The notes beneath the pieces were generated by a model. That model did no database searches. It had not been told where the DNA came from and saw only the letters and a program-made list of their open reading frames with translations. Below, piece after piece: positions 5,586 to 5,757 of a DNA stretch of 5,757 bases (positions within the stretch are counted from its first letter, which is position 1; the number at the start of each line of letters is the position of its first letter). A program made the translations under genes and the position numbers. The stretch is taken from positions 2,475 through 8,231 of the forward strand of contig DHGA01000052.1 in NCBI GenBank assembly GCA_002402545.1, given 5' to 3'. Origin of the DNA: Syntrophaceae bacterium UBA4810. Its GTDB lineage: Bacteria > Desulfobacterota > Syntrophia > Syntrophales > Smithellaceae.

Positions 5586-5757
5586 ATGCCAGAAGCTTTT
5601 TATATTACAACACCCATTTACTATGTTAATGCCTCGCCGCATATCGGGCATGCTTATACAACTATTGTTGCCGATGTTCTGGCGAGATTTTACCGCATGA
5701 GCGGAGCTGAAACTTATTTTGTTACCGGTACAGATGAACACGGCGATAAAATAGCCG
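5586..5757 (+). CDS. metG: Methionyl-tRNA synthetase, N-terminal part (cut by window end)
   Basis: Only the first 57 codons are present; the frame is open to the window edge. The translation starts MPEAFYITTPIYYVNASPHIGHAYT and carries the class I synthetase signature HIGH (residues 19-22) and the GTDEHG motif (48-53) that MetRS uses at its active site. The enzyme charges methionine onto tRNA-Met in the cytoplasm and supplies initiator tRNA for translation. The ATG at 5586 has AAGGA at 5574-5578 with seven bases of spacing. The opening FYITTPIYYVN is that of the shorter MetG type found in Firmicutes and many Deltaproteobacteria rather than the E. coli type, and the position right after ricT agrees. 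The KMSKS motif, any zinc knuckle and the C-terminal tRNA-binding domain lie outside the window. Confidence 0.97.
   Translation, partial: MPEAFYITTPIYYVNASPHIGHAYTTIVADVLARFYRMSGAETYFVTGTDEHGDKIA

Noticed and set aside
5208..5741. Long open frame on the minus strand (177 codons) across the end of ricT and the start of metG
   Set aside because: It lies opposite two well-supported genes, its translation is low-complexity serine/phenylalanine-rich, and it shows no family motif. It is a shadow of the plus-strand coding sequence.
1..5757. CRISPR arrays, tRNAs, rRNAs, insertion sequences or a defence system
   Set aside because: I see no regularly spaced repeats, no tRNA-like cloverleaf or rRNA motif in the gaps, no transposase or terminal repeats. 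The gene content is housekeeping apart from the IspH-UbiA fusion and the unknown lipoprotein.

Overview
The window is a compact, one-directional (+ strand) stretch of bacterial chromosome with moderate, slightly AT-leaning base composition and frequent TTG/GTG starts. The gene content suggests a Gram-negative anaerobe, most likely in the former Deltaproteobacteria (Desulfobacterota, perhaps near the Syntrophales). The reasons are a lipobox protein, a clostridial-type 2[4Fe-4S] ferredoxin, a stand-alone Nfu domain, and the order tmk-holB-ricT-metG. This placement is inference; no marker gene such as rRNA is present.

Layout: (1) 1-45, possible tail of an upstream gene. (2) 50-1777, a 575-residue fusion of IspH (last step of the MEP isoprenoid pathway) to a nine-helix UbiA-type membrane prenyltransferase domain. 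(3) 1817-2407, a small lipoprotein of uncertain function. (4) 2447-2668, an Nfu-type Fe-S scaffold domain. (5) 2669-2793, a regulatory gap with a 42-base interrupted dyad running into the -35 side of a promoter with a perfect TATAAT. (6) 2794-2973, a 59-residue ferredoxin. (7) 2974-3138, a second gap with two overlapping stem-loops and a small palindrome. (8) 3139-5757, thymidylate kinase, DNA polymerase III delta-prime subunit, a RicT/PSP1-domain protein and the first 57 codons of methionyl-tRNA synthetase.

How they fit: genes 2-4 are closely spaced (30-40 bases) and probably co-transcribed. IspH needs a 4Fe-4S cluster and electrons, Nfu can deliver clusters, and the nearby ferredoxin could supply electrons, so the left half reads as an isoprenoid/Fe-S neighbourhood; that link is inference. 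The right half is a conserved replication/translation housekeeping cluster also seen, with insertions, in Firmicutes.

Most of the window is ordinary. The notable items are the IspH-UbiA fusion, the loss of the first aspartate motif in its UbiA half, and the dyad in front of the ferredoxin gene. I see no mobile element, CRISPR array, tRNA or rRNA, and no gene-free stretch above 300 bases.
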